From a virus, in IMG/VR virus record IMGVR_UViG_3300043409_001462, positions 109,385 through 173,384 of that record: a stretch of 64,000 nt of DNA. One strand, 5' to 3'. The notes beneath the pieces are model-generated. The model ran no database searches. It saw only the letters and a program-made list of their open reading frames with translations, and was not told where the DNA came from. Shown here in pieces: positions 14,365 through 22,533 of the stretch (its first letter is position 1; each line of letters starts with the position of its first letter). The translations under genes and the position numbers were made by a program.

Positions 14365-14540
14365 TGAAAGAACGCTATATGGATATCGTTGATTACGCCG
14401 AAGAGTGCTGTGGTGGTACGCTTCAACATGATGAAGCTTGGAAGATGTTTCAGATGGTTTATCCTGACGAAGGCGAGATTTTCGAAGAAGCTTGGAACAA
14501 CTGGGATTCTTTTTCTGAATATATTCTAACACATCATTAA
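14355..14540 (+). CDS. small acidic early protein, unknown
   Basis: 61 aa, AAGGAG site, rich in Glu, Trp and Met. No recognised domain. Confidence 0.68.
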   Translation: MGMMKERYMDIVDYAEECCGGTLQHDEAWKMFQMVYPDEGEIFEEAWNNWDSFSEYILTHH

Positions 14541-14547
14541 AAAGTGC

Positions 14548-14576
14548 TTGACTTATCTCTAAATATTAAGTATAAT
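14548..14576 (+). promoter_or_regulatory. sigma70-type promoter
   Basis: TTGACT, 17-nt spacer, TATAAT (14571-14576). Confidence 0.85.
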
Positions 14577-14603
14577 AGATCTTGATGATGAAGGAGTATA
14601 TGC

Positions 14604-14798
14604 ATGTCAAAACCAAAGTTCAAAGTTTGCTACGATGTTAAGCACGTCGTAAAAGGTGATGGTATCTATGGATTACTCGTCACCAAAAAGTCTTACTTCC
14701 ATACCTTACAGGAAGCATTCTCCTTCTCTAAGGAGATTTATGGTCTTCGTATAAATGGTGTAGAAGTAGTAGGTCGTCCATCTATCGAACGTATGTGA
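14604..14798 (+). CDS. small early protein, unknown
   Basis: 64 aa, AAGGAG site, own promoter. Beta-rich, no recognised domain. Confidence 0.7.
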   Translation: MSKPKFKVCYDVKHVVKGDGIYGLLVTKKSYFHTLQEAFSFSKEIYGLRINGVEVVGRPSIERM

Positions 14799-14805
14799 GG
14801 GAACT

Positions 14806-15087
14806 ATGCGTAAACTGTTGATCGTTGCATCTTTGTTGGCTATGTCTTCAGCTGCAATCGCTGCAGACGGTCGACGTATGTATGGTGGTCCTAATCGACC
14901 TGCTCATGGACATCATCGTCACCATAACGTACTGCCATGGATAGCTGGTGGATTAGCTCTTGGAGCAATTGCTGGTGGAGCATATTACTACGACCATAGC
15001 CCACCAAGGTATCGTCGTCAGTGTTATGACGATTTAATTGGTTACGATCGTTATGGTCGTGAAGTTTGGCGCAAATATTGCAATTGA
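14806..15087 (+). CDS. exported small protein with His-rich segment and membrane helix
   Basis: 93 aa. Signal peptide (MRKLLIVASLLAMSSAAIAA), then a His-rich patch (HGHHRHH), a Gly/Ala membrane helix at ~46-60 and an Arg/Tyr-rich tail with two Cys. Likely inner-membrane or periplasmic. Function unknown; a superinfection or envelope role is only a guess. Confidence 0.7.
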   Translation: MRKLLIVASLLAMSSAAIAADGRRMYGGPNRPAHGHHRHHNVLPWIAGGLALGAIAGGAYYYDHSPPRYRRQCYDDLIGYDRYGREVWRKYCN

Positions 15088-15094
15088 GGTTAAT

Positions 15095-15274
15095 ATGAAA
15101 ATTGGTGATACAGTAGAGTTGATAGATGAGAATGATTACGAAGGCAACTATCGTGGTCGTATGAAGGTGGTCAACATCAAAGGTCTGTCCGTTCTGTGCG
15201 ACCACCCATTCTACGACGAGTTGCTTTGGGTTCTTGAGGATCAATTGGTGGTAATGGAGGAAGCAAATGACTGA
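15095..15274 (+). CDS. small protein, unknown
   Basis: 59 aa with a KOW/SH3-like beginning (KIGDTVELIDENDYEG) as in many small phage proteins. Overlaps the next gene by 8 nt. Confidence 0.65.
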   Translation: MKIGDTVELIDENDYEGNYRGRMKVVNIKGLSVLCDHPFYDELLWVLEDQLVVMEEAND

Positions 15275-15491
15275 TGATGGTAAGTACAAGTGCACATACT
15301 CTTTTAGCTGTGAATATGAGAATGTTGCTTTGCCTGGCGAGCCGAAGCACAGCTTGAATGTTCTATCTTTCGATGGTACTGATGCTCACATTCAAACAGT
15401 GGTCAACCAGTTTGTTACCTTTTTGAAGGCATCTGGTTACAGTTTCCAGGATTTGGAGATCATTAAAGATGCTAATTCCTACAAAGTATAG
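15267..15491 (+). CDS. small protein, unknown
   Basis: 74 aa, GGAGG site within the previous gene. No recognised domain. Confidence 0.68.
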   Translation: MTDDGKYKCTYSFSCEYENVALPGEPKHSLNVLSFDGTDAHIQTVVNQFVTFLKASGYSFQDLEIIKDANSYKV

Positions 15492-15822
15492 CATTGGGTA
15501 CACCTATTGGGTGCCTCGTGTTTACAAGCAATTTGTGAGTACAGAAACTCTTTATTATGAAGGTGAAGAGTGGACTCGTGATGTGTATGAAATGCGTGCT
15601 TTTGCCAAGCAGAAGGTGGTCCGTTGTATGGAAATCAAGGTCCATAAAAATGGTACGCATTCTGTAATGTATGGTGTAGAGAATATTACAGATGCTGGTA
15701 CAAGTATGTTTCAGTGGTATCCAGAAGCAAATATACCTGAAAGCAATACCGAAGAGATTGCTCTAGCTTTTGCTGAGGGATTCTTGAAAGATAACCCAGA
15801 CACAGAATACTTTGGTAACTAG
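15469..15822 (+). CDS. small protein, unknown
   Basis: 117 aa, start overlaps the previous gene by 23 nt with GGAG 10 nt upstream. Aromatic-rich. No recognised domain. Confidence 0.62.
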   Translation: MLIPTKYSIGYTYWVPRVYKQFVSTETLYYEGEEWTRDVYEMRAFAKQKVVRCMEIKVHKNGTHSVMYGVENITDAGTSMFQWYPEANIPESNTEEIALAFAEGFLKDNPDTEYFGN

Positions 15823-15832
15823 GAGATAAGTA

Positions 15833-16072
15833 ATGATAGATAATGCATTGCAGTTGATTAACCATAAAGGTGCGCTGTTGAAGGAGATTGCATTCCTTGA
15901 AACACAGCTTAAAGATCACGATACTGGTCATATCCGTACAGCTATCAGTGTTCTTGAAGGTCGTGTGAAGGATATCGTTGAGTTTCTTAATGATACCGAT
16001 AGAAAGTCAAAGCATTTGATGAATGGTATCATGAATTGGGACAAGATTATGTCCACACCTGGTAACCTATAA
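15833..16072 (+). CDS. small helical protein, unknown
   Basis: 79 aa, predicted two-helix coiled coil, AGGAG site. Unknown function. Confidence 0.68.
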   Translation: MIDNALQLINHKGALLKEIAFLETQLKDHDTGHIRTAISVLEGRVKDIVEFLNDTDRKSKHLMNGIMNWDKIMSTPGNL

Positions 16073-16101
16073 TAAGTAGTGGTGTTGTTAAAGTTTATTG
16101 A

Positions 16102-16177
16102 TCGGGGTTAGTTCAATTGGTAGAACTACAGACTTTGAATCTGTGTGTTGGTGGTTCGAGCCCATCACCCCGAGCCA
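16102..16177 (+). tRNA. tRNA-Gln(TTG)
   Basis: Acceptor 16102-16108/16167-16173, stem ACAGA/TCTGT, loop CTTTGAA (TTG), discriminator G, encoded CCA. Isolated from the main cluster. Confidence 0.94.
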
Positions 16178-16193
16178 ACTTTGGAGATATATG

Positions 16194-16358
16194 ATGGATG
16201 GATATCAAGGCGATTCAAATAATTTACTCGAAAAACTCAAATATGCTACTCAAAGTTCTTCAATAGTAGATTTATATTGGGGTGAAGTTATGGAACTTTT
16301 GAGAGAAAGTCGAGATAAAATTGAAGAATTGACTTCACTTCTTAAAGAGGATAAGTGA
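16194..16358 (+). CDS. small protein, unknown
   Basis: 54 aa; the second of two adjacent ATGs is chosen for 7-nt spacing from GGAG. Helical, acidic. Stop overlaps the next start (TGATG). Confidence 0.62.
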   Translation: MDGYQGDSNNLLEKLKYATQSSSIVDLYWGEVMELLRESRDKIEELTSLLKEDK

Positions 16359-16564
16359 TGTTTTTCAGCAAGAAGAACGAAAAGTATATTCGTTGGAAAA
16401 TTGAGATTGATGGTATCACTGCAGAAGGTAAGCCAATCTATCATGTGTACAAAGCAAGAGCGCCATACGGTATGGATTTGGTCTGTGAGTTTCATGACTA
16501 CGATCAAGCAAGGCAATTTGTAGAGAAGCACATTGACTTCCCTATCTACTTCTATAAGGATTAG
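16358..16564 (+). CDS. small protein, unknown
   Basis: 68 aa, coupled to the previous gene. Lys/Tyr-rich. No recognised domain. Confidence 0.65.
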   Translation: MFFSKKNEKYIRWKIEIDGITAEGKPIYHVYKARAPYGMDLVCEFHDYDQARQFVEKHIDFPIYFYKD

Positions 16565-16566
16565 CA

Positions 16567-16809
16567 ATGCCATTCGGTGGATACAACCCATTAGACGACG
16601 GCGAATACCAAGATTTTTCGCCCTGGTTCAAGCCCAAAAAGGAACCTAAAATGTCAGAGCTTGATTTAACAAAGATACAGTTGGTTTGGTCTCAAGATAT
16701 CTTGGTCAGGATCAAAACAATCCTAGACTCAAAAGGATGGACAGACGAGCAGAAGTTGGTCAGCATTGCTTGGCTTGTAAAGCAAGCTGTTAAAAGAGAA
16801 GATGACTAG
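16567..16809 (+). CDS. small protein, unknown
   Basis: 80 aa. An internal Met (MSELDLTK) at residue 29 with GGAAC upstream could be an alternative start. Ends 4 nt inside the convergent spanin gene. Confidence 0.62.
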   Translation: MPFGGYNPLDDGEYQDFSPWFKPKKEPKMSELDLTKIQLVWSQDILVRIKTILDSKGWTDEQKLVSIAWLVKQAVKREDD

Positions 16810-17093
16810 TTTTTCTTCTCTGCTCTCTTCTTCGCCTCGTCAAGCGTCTTATACAATGCATTCATATTCTTCTGGCACTCAGTATTCTTTGAATGTAATT
16901 CTACCAGAAGTTTTGCAACCTGCACATCCGTTAAAGTTTCAGAATTTGGAAATCGTCTTACGTTTTGACAGTAAAACATCGATTTGTCTGGCACAACTAC
17001 CTGTAGTTCTGTTTTAGTAATAATTTGTGGCGGAAGAGCTTTGGCGCATCCTGCAAGAGATAAAGCTATAAACGAAGCAAATATTACTCTCAT
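16806..17093 (-). CDS. outer-membrane spanin lipoprotein (Rz1-like)
   Basis: 95 aa. Lipoprotein signal with lipobox LAGC, then a charged periplasmic helix. Start overlaps the stop of the upstream Rz-like gene by 4 nt. The paired arrangement with a TM/coiled-coil protein matches two-component spanins that fuse inner and outer membranes in the last lysis step. Unlike lambda, the genes overlap only at their ends. Confidence 0.75.
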   Translation of the reverse strand: MRVIFASFIALSLAGCAKALPPQIITKTELQVVVPDKSMFYCQNVRRFPNSETLTDVQVAKLLVELHSKNTECQKNMNALYKTLDEAKKRAEKKN

Positions 17094-17443
17094 TTTACCA
17101 CATCCTTCAGCTTGTTTACTGTATCTTTAAGAACCTTTGAAGACTCTTTATCAGCTGCAACTGTTTCTTTCGAATTTAAATCTGCGCTAATAGAATTGAT
17201 TTTATCTTCAAAAACTTTTTTTGATGCAGCGTTTTCTGCTTCTATTTCTCTACGCTTCTTTTCGATATCTTCGATTTGTTGACGTAGTATTTCTTTGTCT
17301 TTGGCGTCCTGTTCGATTTGTTTTTGGTTGTACTCTAAAAGAGCTTCGCGCTCGATACCTGCGCGCCAAGAATAATACCCTGCTGAAAGAGCACCGAATG
17401 CTAGTATACCAATAAATATGTAAAGTTGTAAACGTCCAAACAT
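17090..17443 (-). CDS. inner-membrane spanin (Rz-like)
   Basis: 117 aa from the ATG with GGAGG 5 nt upstream. One N-terminal membrane helix (~5-22) then a long coiled coil rich in Glu/Lys/Gln, the typical i-spanin plan. Opposite to all its neighbours and preceded by a minus-strand late box at 17466-17473. Confidence 0.75.
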   Translation of the reverse strand: MFGRLQLYIFIGILAFGALSAGYYSWRAGIEREALLEYNQKQIEQDAKDKEILRQQIEDIEKKRREIEAENAASKKVFEDKINSISADLNSKETVAADKESSKVLKDTVNKLKDVVK

Positions 17444-17465
17444 CGTAACCTCCATAGCTAGGAGC

Positions 17466-17473
17466 TATTTATA
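17466..17473 (-). promoter_or_regulatory. T4 late-type promoter box, minus strand
   Basis: Minus-strand TATAAATA 22 nt before the Rz-like start codon. Confidence 0.6.
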
Positions 17474-18078
17474 TGAAAGTATATCTCGGACCTTATAAAA
17501 ACTGGATTGGACCGTATCAGATTGCCGATGCTGTTTTCTTTTGGGTAAATCGTCGTGGTGTCTTTGCTGACGATGACCCTCGTCATGACCGTTGGGACTA
17601 CAAGGCAGCTGATGCGTTTGGCGACTGGCTCGCTGATATCAAGTGGCTCTATAAGTCTTGTAACTGGATTCATGCGAAGCGCAAGCGTAATATCAAGGTA
17701 CGTATTGACGAGTATGACACTTGGTCAATGGATCACACTCTTGCTTACATCGTTCTGCCTATGCTTAAACAGTTGAAAGCTACAAAGCACGGCTCGCCTT
17801 TCGTTGATGATGAGGATGTTCCTGAACACCTTCGTTCAACTGCTGCACCAGAACTAACTGACGAAGAAAAGAAATGGGGTGAAACAGATGCGTTGTTTCA
17901 TGACCGTTGGGTTTATGTTCTCGACGAAATGATCTTCGCTTTTGAATTAGAAATTAACGACGAATGGGATGATGAATATCACAAAAGTGGCGATTATGAT
18001 GCTATGAACGTTATTGGTGATCGTCAGAAAAACGGCTTCCGCTTGTTCGGTAAATATTATCAGGGGCTATGGGACTAA
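17473..18078 (+). CDS. conserved phage protein, unknown
   Basis: 201 aa, GGAG site. Trp/Asp-rich with IDEYDTWSMDHTLAYIVLPM, a pattern I associate with uncharacterised proteins of T4-like aquatic phages. No enzyme motif recognised. Confidence 0.72.
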   Translation: MKVYLGPYKNWIGPYQIADAVFFWVNRRGVFADDDPRHDRWDYKAADAFGDWLADIKWLYKSCNWIHAKRKRNIKVRIDEYDTWSMDHTLAYIVLPMLKQLKATKHGSPFVDDEDVPEHLRSTAAPELTDEEKKWGETDALFHDRWVYVLDEMIFAFELEINDEWDDEYHKSGDYDAMNVIGDRQKNGFRLFGKYYQGLWD

Positions 18079-18293
18079 TGGAAACTCTGACTCAATACAC
18101 TCAAATCCCAGAAGAAGTTGTACAGCAAGCAGCAGAGATGTGTTCAGATGATGAAAACAATAGCTTCTTTAGAATATGGAATGTTGGTCAAGGGTATAAG
18201 TCTGCTGGTATGACACCTATCTATTTACTAGATCAAACAGTAATGCAATTATTTGTTGTAGCCCAAGAAACTTTTGGAAAAAAATTGCACTAA
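18078..18293 (+). CDS. small protein, unknown
   Basis: 71 aa, start coupled to previous stop (TAATG). No recognised domain. Confidence 0.65.
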   Translation: METLTQYTQIPEEVVQQAAEMCSDDENNSFFRIWNVGQGYKSAGMTPIYLLDQTVMQLFVVAQETFGKKLH

Positions 18294-18386
18294 CCCCTTT
18301 AAAAATATTGCGTCGCAACCTATATAATATGTGAGATGCCAGTCGGGTCTCGCAATTATCAACTCTCGCTTCACAGGAGAACTACT

Positions 18387-18881
18387 ATGACTAACTTTAA
18401 ATTCGATCACACATTCTCAGACCTCGCCAAGTTCGACAAGTTTTATGTTGGCTCTGATAAGTTTCTAGCAAAGATGCAGGAAACAGCAGAGCATCTAGCA
18501 AATACTGCAACTCATGGCGCGTATCCTCCATTTAACCTCAAGAAAACTGATGACAATGTTTATGTCGTCGAGCTTGCTGTTGCTGGCTTTGCTAAGCAGG
18601 ATATCGAGCTTACGCTTGAAGAGAATAAGCTAATCATCAAGGGTGGCACTACACTTGATACTCTTACATCTGATGGTATCGATACTCAGTACCTTCATAA
18701 GGGCATTTCAGACCGTGCATTTACCCGCACCTTCTCGCTCGCTGACAATGTTGTCGTGAATAATGCGCAGATGGTTAATGGACTTCTTAAAATTTGGCTG
18801 GAACACATTATTCCAGAGCACAAGAAGCCAAAGAAAATTGACATCGAAGAAGAGGTAGCGACAAAGGTTGCTAAGAAATAA
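18387..18881 (+). CDS. Hsp20 small heat-shock protein
   Basis: 164 aa from the ATG with AGGAG 8 nt upstream. Alpha-crystallin domain at ~48-145 (PPFNLKKTDDNVYVVELAVAG ... IELTLEENKLIIKG ... FTRTFSLADNV ... NGLLKIWL), flanked by a short N-terminus and Lys-rich tail. ATP-independent holdase; small Hsps are frequent in T4-like marine phages. A TATAAT (18323-18328) lies upstream but with a weak -35. Confidence 0.9.
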   Translation: MTNFKFDHTFSDLAKFDKFYVGSDKFLAKMQETAEHLANTATHGAYPPFNLKKTDDNVYVVELAVAGFAKQDIELTLEENKLIIKGGTTLDTLTSDGIDTQYLHKGISDRAFTRTFSLADNVVVNNAQMVNGLLKIWLEHIIPEHKKPKKIDIEEEVATKVAKK

Positions 18882-19076
18882 ATGTTTGACTTGTTTACAA
18901 ATTATATCGACCAATCATTAATTTGGATGAAGAGAAGCTTTGCTTATAATAAGGCAGCATCAGAGCTTCATAATCTTTCTGATAGAGAGCTTGCCGACTT
19001 GGGCATTTACCGTGGTGAAGTACATAATGTCGTTTTGAATACATTGAGACAGCGAATCCCAAGTCGGTCCTTTTAA
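18882..19076 (+). CDS. DUF1127 protein
   Basis: 64 aa with ASELHNLSDRELADLGIYRGEV, the diagnostic DUF1127 core seen mainly in Alpha- and Gammaproteobacteria. Starts directly at the Hsp20 stop. Host members of this size are linked to RNA metabolism and phosphate/carbon regulation; the phage role is unknown but host reprogramming is plausible. Confidence 0.82.
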   Translation: MFDLFTNYIDQSLIWMKRSFAYNKAASELHNLSDRELADLGIYRGEVHNVVLNTLRQRIPSRSF

Positions 19077-19077
19077 C

Positions 19078-19085
19078 AATAAATA
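19078..19085 (+). promoter_or_regulatory. T4 late-type promoter box (variant)
   Basis: AATAAATA just after DUF1127 and partly overlapping the following terminator; could drive the endolysin. Confidence 0.4.
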
Positions 19086-19112
19086 ACGGGGAAGCAATTC
19101 CCCGTTTTCTTT
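19086..19112 (+). terminator. intrinsic terminator
   Basis: ACGGGGAA-GCAA-TTCCCCGT followed by TTTCTTTT. Confidence 0.88.
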
Positions 19113-19125
19113 TATGGAGATAGAT

Positions 19126-19740
19126 ATGAAAGTCACACTCGAACAATTATGCAATTTCTTCGAAGACACAGATGATTTTGTGCTAGAGAAATTCGTCGGT
19201 CCAATTAATCAAATTATCGAAGATTTTGACATCAATACACCTAAGCGTTTGTCTATGTTTCTTGCACAGGTAGGGCATGAGTCAGGTGGGTTGACAAGGC
19301 TTCATGAGAATTTGAACTACAAGGCTGCTCGCCTTTCTCAGATCTTTCCAAAATATTTCAGGGACGTTGATCCTGATGATTATGCAAACAAGCCTGAAGC
19401 TATCGCTAATCGTGTGTACGCTAGTCGCATGGGTAATGGTGATGAAGATTCTGGTGATGGTTATCGCTTTCGCGGTCGTGGTGCTATCCAGTTGACTGGT
19501 CGTTCGAATTACACTGCATGTGGTGCAGATCTTGAAGTTGATTTGATTAACAATCCCGACTGGTTGGAAACTCCAGAAGGTGCTATTATGTCAGCTGCTT
19601 GGTTCTGGGACCAGCATGATCTAAATGACTGGGCGGACAAGAGTGATGTTACTACAGTATCAAAGAAGATCAATGGTGGTACTATTGGTCTCGAAGAGCG
19701 CAAAGAACTATTTGAAGAAGCACTCACAATTTTCGCTTGA
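19126..19740 (+). CDS. endolysin, glycoside hydrolase family 19
   Basis: 204 aa. GH19 signatures: FLAQVGHESGG with catalytic Glu at residue 52, second Glu in RLHENLNY, YRFRGRGAIQLTGRSNY and PDWLETPEGAIMSAAWFW. Cleaves peptidoglycan during lysis. No signal peptide, so needs a holin. ATG 19126 chosen for its GGAG site. Stop TGA lies inside the next -35 box. Confidence 0.9.
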   Translation: MKVTLEQLCNFFEDTDDFVLEKFVGPINQIIEDFDINTPKRLSMFLAQVGHESGGLTRLHENLNYKAARLSQIFPKYFRDVDPDDYANKPEAIANRVYASRMGNGDEDSGDGYRFRGRGAIQLTGRSNYTACGADLEVDLINNPDWLETPEGAIMSAAWFWDQHDLNDWADKSDVTTVSKKINGGTIGLEERKELFEEALTIFA

Positions 19741-19765
19741 TTTTTTCAACGTAGTAGGGTATTAT
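19737..19765 (+). promoter_or_regulatory. sigma70-type promoter for DNA polymerase
   Basis: TTGATT (19737-19742), 17-nt spacer, TATTAT (19760-19765). The -35 contains the endolysin stop codon. Confidence 0.65.
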
Positions 19766-19804
19766 TGGTAACAGTGATGCCCTACACTCACATTCGGAGT
19801 TATG

Positions 19805-22270
19805 ATGAAGTTTTACACAAGTGTTTATCAGCGTGGAGATAAGATTTATGTTCGTGGTTATGAAGACGGTCAACGTGTAGAATTTATCGAGAAGTATAAG
19901 CCATACCTCTTTCTTCCTAAGAAGGATGGGTTTTATCGTACACTGGATGGTAAGCAAGTTGATAAAATGCAGTTCGAGTCTATTTCGGACGCACGTGATT
20001 TTTGTGAGAAATATAAAGACGTATCGAACTTTGATTATTATGGACTGAACAACTATCAATATGTGTTTATGTATGACTATTACAACGGCGAGATCAATTA
20101 CGATCCGTCGATTATTTCAGTAGTAACTATCGATATCGAGTGTGCAGCTGACGAGGGATTTCCTGATATTCAGAAGGCTGATAAAGAAATCACAGCTATC
20201 ACTCTACGTAAGAACGGTAAGAACATTGTGTTCGGATGTGGAGAATATATTGAGCACAATGATGAGACCAAGTATATTCGTTGCAAAGATGAATTCGAAT
20301 TGCTTGATAAATTTATCAAAGTGTGGAATCATCCTACTTGGAAGCCAGATGTTGTTACTGGTTGGAACATAGAGTTCTTCGACATTCCTTACACGGTCAA
20401 TCGTATCAAGAACGTACTAGGCATAGAGTATGCTAAGAAGCTATCTCCTTGGCTTATTCTTGACGAGAAAGAAGTTGAATTCAAAGGCAAAAAAAATCAA
20501 ACATACACTCCAGCTGGTATTGCTGTTCTTGACTATTATCAGTTGTATCGTAAGTTTTCATTCGGTAACCAAGAGAACTATAAGCTAGATTATATTTCTC
20601 AAGTTGAGCTGGGCGAGCAAAAGATCGATTACTCTGAATATGGTTCATTGCTTGAATTGTATAAGAGTAACTTTCAAAAGTTTATCGAGTATAACATTCA
20701 CGACTGTGTGCTTGTTGATAGGCTTGACGAAAAGCTTAAGTTCATTGAACAGGTTATGGCGTTGGCGTATGACGCAAAGGTAAACTATGGTGATACCATG
20801 ACGACTGTTCGTCCATGGGATGTAATTATTCATAACTATCTGCTTGATCGTCGTATTGTTATTCCTCAGTTCGAACCTTCTAGGCAGGAGTTCGAATTGG
20901 TTGGTGGTCATGTGAAGGAACCTGTCCCAGGTTTGTATAAGTGGGTTGTATCATTCGATTTGAACAGTCTGTATCCGCATTTGATTATGCAATATAATAT
21001 CAGCCCAGAAACATTCATTACCCGTTTACCTAACTTCAATTCAATTGATAGTTTGCTTGATGGGACAATGTCGCATAACTGCGAACATGCTATCGCAGCG
21101 AACGGTTGCATCTATCATAAGGACAAGCAAGGGTTTCTACCTCAGCTTATGGAAACAATGTACGACGACCGTACAAAGTATAAGAAGCTAATGATTGAAG
21201 CCAAGAAGCGATATGAGGAAAGTCACTCTCGCGAGGACGAGATGTTGATTGCTCGTTATCATAATATGCAGATGGCCAAGAAGATTCAATTGAACTCAGC
21301 TTACGGTGCGCTTGGTAATAGATACTTCCGTTGGTTCAGCTTTAATAATGCAGAAGCTATCACTATGTCTGGTCAGCTTTCTATCCGTTGGATTGAGAAA
21401 AAGATGAACCAGTTTATGAACAAGGTTTGTAAGACCAAGGGAATAGATTTTGTTGTTGCTTCTGATACCGACTCAATCTATGTTACCTTTGATAGATTGA
21501 TCCCTGCAGGTAGCGACGAACTTGAAGCAGTAAAGTTAATCGATCAGTTCTGCGAAACTAAAATTCAGCATTATATCAACTCATGCTACGACGAGCTAGC
21601 TGGTATGATGAATGCTTATCAGCAGAAGATGCAAATGAAACGCGAAACTATCGCTAACAAGGGCATCTGGCGTAAGAAGAAGATGTATATTTTAAATGCC
21701 TGGAACGTTGAAGGTGTTCAGTATGATAAACCAAAGCTGAAGATTCAGGGTATCGAAGCTGTTCGTTCTTCAACACCTCACGTCTGTCGCGAGAAAATTA
21801 AACAGGCGTTGGATATCATTATGAATAAAGATGAAGAGACACTTCAAGCATTTATTGAAACGTTTCGTCAAGAGTTTCTTGAACTTCCTTTCGAGAAAGT
21901 CGCCTTTCCTCGTGGAATTAAAGGTATGAGTAAGTATTCTAGTAAGAAAGAAATATATATCAAAGGTACACCTATTCAAGTTAAAGGTGCATTGCTTTTC
22001 AATAACCTACTGCAAACTAAAGGTATGAAAAACATACCACCTATCATGGATGGTGATAAAGTTAGGTTTGCTTATCTCAAATTGCCTAATCCTATCGGTG
22101 ATACTGTTATTGCAACTCCTGATGAACTTCCGAAAGAATTCAAGCTTGATAAGTATATCGATCGCGAGATGCAATTCAATAAAAGTTTCGTAGAACCACT
22201 ACGCTCAATCACAGAAGTTATCGACTGGGAAGTTGAGCAGAGAGCAACATTGGAGGATTTCTTTGGCTAA
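19805..22270 (+). CDS. DNA polymerase, family B (T4 gp43-like)
   Basis: 821 aa; the second ATG is preferred for spacing from GGAG. Exonuclease motif I DIE (D110/E112), polymerase motif A DLNSLYP (D385), motif B QLNSAYGALGN, motif C SDTDS (D554/D556). Replicates the phage genome with 3'-5' proofreading. Followed by an overlapping small gene and then uvsX. Confidence 0.97.
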   Translation: MKFYTSVYQRGDKIYVRGYEDGQRVEFIEKYKPYLFLPKKDGFYRTLDGKQVDKMQFESISDARDFCEKYKDVSNFDYYGLNNYQYVFMYDYYNGEINYDPSIISVVTIDIECAADEGFPDIQKADKEITAITLRKNGKNIVFGCGEYIEHNDETKYIRCKDEFELLDKFIKVWNHPTWKPDVVTGWNIEFFDIPYTVNRIKNVLGIEYAKKLSPWLILDEKEVEFKGKKNQTYTPAGIAVLDYYQLYRKFSFGNQENYKLDYISQVELGEQKIDYSEYGSLLELYKSNFQKFIEYNIHDCVLVDRLDEKLKFIEQVMALAYDAKVNYGDTMTTVRPWDVIIHNYLLDRRIVIPQFEPSRQEFELVGGHVKEPVPGLYKWVVSFDLNSLYPHLIMQYNISPETFITRLPNFNSIDSLLDGTMSHNCEHAIAANGCIYHKDKQGFLPQLMETMYDDRTKYKKLMIEAKKRYEESHSREDEMLIARYHNMQMAKKIQLNSAYGALGNRYFRWFSFNNAEAITMSGQLSIRWIEKKMNQFMNKVCKTKGIDFVVASDTDSIYVTFDRLIPAGSDELEAVKLIDQFCETKIQHYINSCYDELAGMMNAYQQKMQMKRETIANKGIWRKKKMYILNAWNVEGVQYDKPKLKIQGIEAVRSSTPHVCREKIKQALDIIMNKDEETLQAFIETFRQEFLELPFEKVAFPRGIKGMSKYSSKKEIYIKGTPIQVKGALLFNNLLQTKGMKNIPPIMDGDKVRFAYLKLPNPIGDTVIATPDELPKEFKLDKYIDREMQFNKSFVEPLRSITEVIDWEVEQRATLEDFFG

Positions 22271-22484
22271 AACAGATGACGACAACGACTTCGGTTTTTC
22301 TTTCTCGCATACCGAAGATATTAAAATAGAAGCCAACGATAAAGTTGAAGGGTTGAGAAAGATGATTATGCCTCTACTCAACAATCTAATGAAGAACCCA
22401 GACAAGGACACAATTGTTTGGCCAGATCGCGAAAAGAAAATTAAAGCATTCATCAAAAAGATGGATGACTATATTAACTCTTGA
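22263..22484 (+). CDS. small acidic protein, unknown (TTG start)
   Basis: 73 aa. TTG start at 22263, 6 nt after GGAGG and overlapping the end of the polymerase gene. Acidic N-terminus (DDDNDFGFSFSHTED) and Lys-rich C-terminus. Position between polymerase and UvsX suggests a replication accessory role (inference). Its TGA stop is inside the next -35 box. Confidence 0.65.
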   Translation: MAKTDDDNDFGFSFSHTEDIKIEANDKVEGLRKMIMPLLNNLMKNPDKDTIVWPDREKKIKAFIKKMDDYINS

Positions 22485-22509
22485 CAAATACAATAATATA
22501 AGCTATACT
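22481..22509 (+). promoter_or_regulatory. sigma70-type promoter for uvsX
   Basis: TTGACA, 17-nt spacer, TATACT (22504-22509). Confidence 0.88.
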
Positions 22510-22533
22510 AATAATATTACATAGGAGAACAAT

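Noticed and set aside
18323-18328. Strong sigma70 promoter for hsp20
   Set aside because: TATAAT is present but no acceptable -35 lies 16-18 nt upstream, so it was not listed as a promoter.
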